The notes beneath the pieces were generated by a model that was not told where the DNA came from, searched no databases, and saw only the letters and a program-made list of their open reading frames with translations. A stretch of DNA of 64,000 bases, taken from positions 2,542,001-2,606,000 of the forward strand of contig OZ253954.1 of assembly GCA_965267405.1 (NCBI GenBank). Direction: 5' to 3'. A program made the position numbers and the translations under genes. The stretch comes from JAPPOI01 sp028818055. Lineage in GTDB: Bacteria > Pseudomonadota > Alphaproteobacteria > Rhodobacterales > Rhodobacteraceae. Below are positions 62,182-64,000 of the stretch, one piece after another (position 1 is the stretch's first letter; each line of letters starts with the position of its first letter).

Positions 62182-62744
62182 CGGGCCCAGGCGTCGGCCA
62201 TAATGGCGGACCCACGCTAGAGCGTGGTCGGGGGTGGCGACGTTATGCTTGGAAACGCGCGCGCGCCGACCTTCTTCCAACCCTTCCTCTGGAGGTGGCG
62301 CGACGCCGCGTGAAGCGCGCTCGAGAACTCGGCCTGAATTACAAGGCTTACGCTGGAATTCGTGCTGCAACTGGGCGTGACATTGTCGCGCTTTTGTTTT
62401 CCGACAACGCCCTGCGCCTGACGCGTGATGCTCGAATTCCAATTGAACGGGCGGAGGTGGTGCAATCTGTTCGATCGGCCGATCGCATTGCATTGGTACA
62501 CGCGCCACTCACTCCGGATATGGTTTTGAACGCGAACCAAGGGCTTGATCGCGCTGGAAGTGCTCCAAGTATTTCGCACTCTTGGGGCGAAACGCGGCAA
62601 CGCGTTTTGAACGTCTTGGAAAAGACGCCCGCAGACGGTGTTCTGGTCATTGGCGAAACTCGGCTTGAACGAGAATGGTTTGAGGCGGGGGGCCTTGCGG
62701 GCTACCTGACCGCCGATCGCTTTTTCGGTCGTTTGAGCGGCTGA
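62178..62744 (+). CDS. Conserved hypothetical protein in the riboflavin operon
   Basis: A 188-residue Arg-rich protein with an N-terminal 'GVGHNGGP' motif often seen at the ends of alphaproteobacterial proteins of unknown role. The middle is helical ('VARRRVKRARELGLNYKAYAGI'). ATGA overlap with ribE and the position before ribB suggest a function tied to flavin synthesis or simple operon hitch-hiking. No enzyme motif recognised. Confidence 0.7.
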   Translation: MTGPGVGHNGGPTLERGRGWRRYAWKRARADLLPTLPLEVARRRVKRARELGLNYKAYAGIRAATGRDIVALLFSDNALRLTRDARIPIERAEVVQSVRSADRIALVHAPLTPDMVLNANQGLDRAGSAPSISHSWGETRQRVLNVLEKTPADGVLVIGETRLEREWFEAGGLAGYLTADRFFGRLSG

Positions 62745-62832
62745 CGCATCTGCCCGAAGGACGCGACGTTTTGGCAATCTCGAACATCTATTGTGTCTGG
62801 TCATCATCCTTGCCTTCGGATATTGGCCGCTC

Positions 62833-63957
62833 ATGACTTTTGAGACACCTGGACCTGTGGAAGAGAACTGGCGTGATGCCGTGTCGTCGATCGAGGAAAT
62901 CATCGAAGACGCGCGCAATGGGCGCATGTTCATTCTTGTTGACCATGAAGATCGCGAGAACGAAGGCGACCTTGTGATTCCGGCCCAGATGGCGACGCCA
63001 GAAGCGATCAACTTCATGGCGACCCATGGCCGCGGATTGATCTGTCTTACGTTAACCGGTGACCGTTGTGATGACCTCGGATTGCCGTTGATGGCTTCGC
63101 ACAATTCATCGCGTCATGAGACCGCGTTTACGATTTCGATTGAGGCCCGCGAAGGCGTAACTACTGGCATTTCCGCCCATGACCGCGCCCGCACTGTTGC
63201 CGTGGCCATTGACGGTGGAAAGTCGGCAACCGACATCGCGACCCCCGGTCACATTTTCCCGCTTCGCGCCCGCGACGGCGGCGTGTTGGTTCGCGCGGGG
63301 CATACCGAGGCCGCAGTTGATGTCGCGCGCCTTGCGGGATTGAACGCTTCCGGCGTGATCTGCGAGATCATGAACGAAGATGGCTCAATGAGCCGCTTGC
63401 CTGATTTGGTGGCCTTTGCGCAGCGGCATGGCCTGAAAATTGGCACCATTAGCGATCTGATCAAGTATCGCCGTCGCCACGACAATCTGGTGGCTGTAAC
63501 CCGCGAAGAAGTTGTTACATCCGAATTTGGTGGCGACTGGCAGATGCGGATTTACACGGACACCGCACATGGCGACGAGCACATTGTTCTGATCAAGGGC
63601 GACATCTCGGAAAACGGCCCGTGCCTGGTCCGCATGCACGCGTTGGATCCGATGTTGGATGTTGTCGGGCTGGGACCAAAAGGAAGAGCAGCCGAATTTG
63701 CAGATGCCATGACGGCCATCGCTGACGAAGGGCGTGGTGTATTGGTACTGCTACGCGACACAACAATGAAGCTCGTGACGGACGACAGCGTCTCGCCGCA
63801 AACCCTTCGCCAATACGGGTTAGGCGCACAGATCCTGTCTAGTCTTGGGCTGTCTGAATTGGTCCTGCTTACCAATTCCCCGGCGCCCAAGGTGGTCGGC
63901 CTCGAGGCCTATGGCCTTGAAATCGTTGGTACAAAGAAAATCTCGGAGCTTGGCTGA
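62833..63957 (+). CDS. ribB: 3,4-dihydroxy-2-butanone 4-phosphate synthase with degenerate GTP cyclohydrolase II half
   Basis: The N-terminal half (about 12-215) is RibB: 'GRMFILVDHEDRENEGDL', 'HGRGLICL', 'GHIFPLRARDGGVLVRAGHTEA'; it makes the four-carbon unit of riboflavin from ribulose 5-phosphate. The C-terminal half has the cyclohydrolase II fold but not its three zinc cysteines ('CLVRMHALDPMLDVVG' where the family has the Cys-rich loop), so it should be inactive. Start at 62833 ('MTFETPG'); stop overlaps ribH. Confidence 0.92.
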   Translation: MTFETPGPVEENWRDAVSSIEEIIEDARNGRMFILVDHEDRENEGDLVIPAQMATPEAINFMATHGRGLICLTLTGDRCDDLGLPLMASHNSSRHETAFTISIEAREGVTTGISAHDRARTVAVAIDGGKSATDIATPGHIFPLRARDGGVLVRAGHTEAAVDVARLAGLNASGVICEIMNEDGSMSRLPDLVAFAQRHGLKIGTISDLIKYRRRHDNLVAVTREEVVTSEFGGDWQMRIYTDTAHGDEHIVLIKGDISENGPCLVRMHALDPMLDVVGLGPKGRAAEFADAMTAIADEGRGVLVLLRDTTMKLVTDDSVSPQTLRQYGLGAQILSSLGLSELVLLTNSPAPKVVGLEAYGLEIVGTKKISELG

Positions 63958-64000
63958 TGGCCGGTCATTCTGACAACGATATGGCGCTGCCTAAGTTTGA
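63957..64000 (+). CDS. ribH: Lumazine synthase RibH, N-terminal fragment (runs off window)
   Basis: Only the first 14 codons are visible. ATG at 63957 overlaps the ribB stop (TGATG). The identification rests on the strong rib gene order and the start of the protein ('MAGHSDNDMALPKF'), so it is an inference from position more than from sequence. Confidence 0.65.
   Translation, partial: MAGHSDNDMALPKF

Noticed and set aside
1..64000. CRISPR arrays, rRNA operons, insertion sequences
   Set aside because: No regularly spaced repeats, rRNA signatures or transposase genes were found on reading both strands.

Overview
The window looks like chromosome of an alphaproteobacterium of the order Rhodobacterales (Roseobacter/Rhodobacter type). 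The evidence is gene content and order: hisB-hisH with a DUF2147 gene, a smoEFGK-smoS-mtlK polyol operon as in Rhodobacter, an nrdR-ribD-ribE-ribB-ribH series, dnaG followed by rpoD, and dense 4-base start/stop overlaps. Taxonomy is inferred from this; no marker was searched.

Layout. 0-2 kb: end of a histidine operon. 2-3.7 kb: a CreBC-like two-component pair with almost no sensor domain. 3.7-7 kb: divergent katG and oxyR. 7-14.7 kb: LacI-type regulator and a complete polyol (sorbitol/mannitol) ABC transporter with two polyol dehydrogenases. 14.7-21.2 kb, minus strand: glutathionyl-hydroquinone reductase, BadF-type sugar kinase, AGE-family sugar isomerase, a VOC protein, and a tightly coupled pair of an APH-type kinase and an enolase paralogue that has lost one active-site histidine. 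21.6-25.5 kb: a 1287-residue fusion of an OpgB-like phosphoglycerol transferase with an ILEI-like domain, a beta-rich domain and a glycerophosphodiesterase-like domain. 25.5-29.9 kb: RidA, SnoaL-like, DUF2938, MscS channel, ZntB-like transporter and a lone receiver protein.

30.3-36.2 kb is a compact integrative island in a tRNA-Cys gene. Perfect 53-bp direct repeats bound it, one of them inside the intact tRNA. It carries a tyrosine integrase with probable arm-type binding sites at both ends. Its cargo is a minus-strand operon of patatin-like phospholipase (CapV type), CD-NTase, a stand-alone E2-like protein with a SEC-C-like zinc motif, and a secreted thermonuclease. I read this as a short type II (E2-only) CBASS anti-phage system with unusual additions. 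It is the best candidate here for something insufficiently described.

36.3-46 kb: isoaspartyl methyltransferase, TolC-type porin, a protein with PopZ-like layout, a membrane hydrolase-like protein, homoserine dehydrogenase, a TetR pair, and an isolated TadE/TadE/TadG cluster. 46-51.7 kb: glutamate dehydrogenase family, dnaG, rpoD. 51.7-55.2 kb: small genes (cupredoxin, DM13, IMPACT, HlyU, MOSC, YjbQ, dodecin). 55.4-64 kb: nrdR-ribD, then a minus-strand capsule set (kpsS, a kpsD/wza-type lipoprotein, kpsC) sitting inside the riboflavin series, then ribE, an unknown gene, ribB(A) with a degenerate cyclohydrolase half, and the start of ribH. No CRISPR array, rRNA or insertion sequence was seen.
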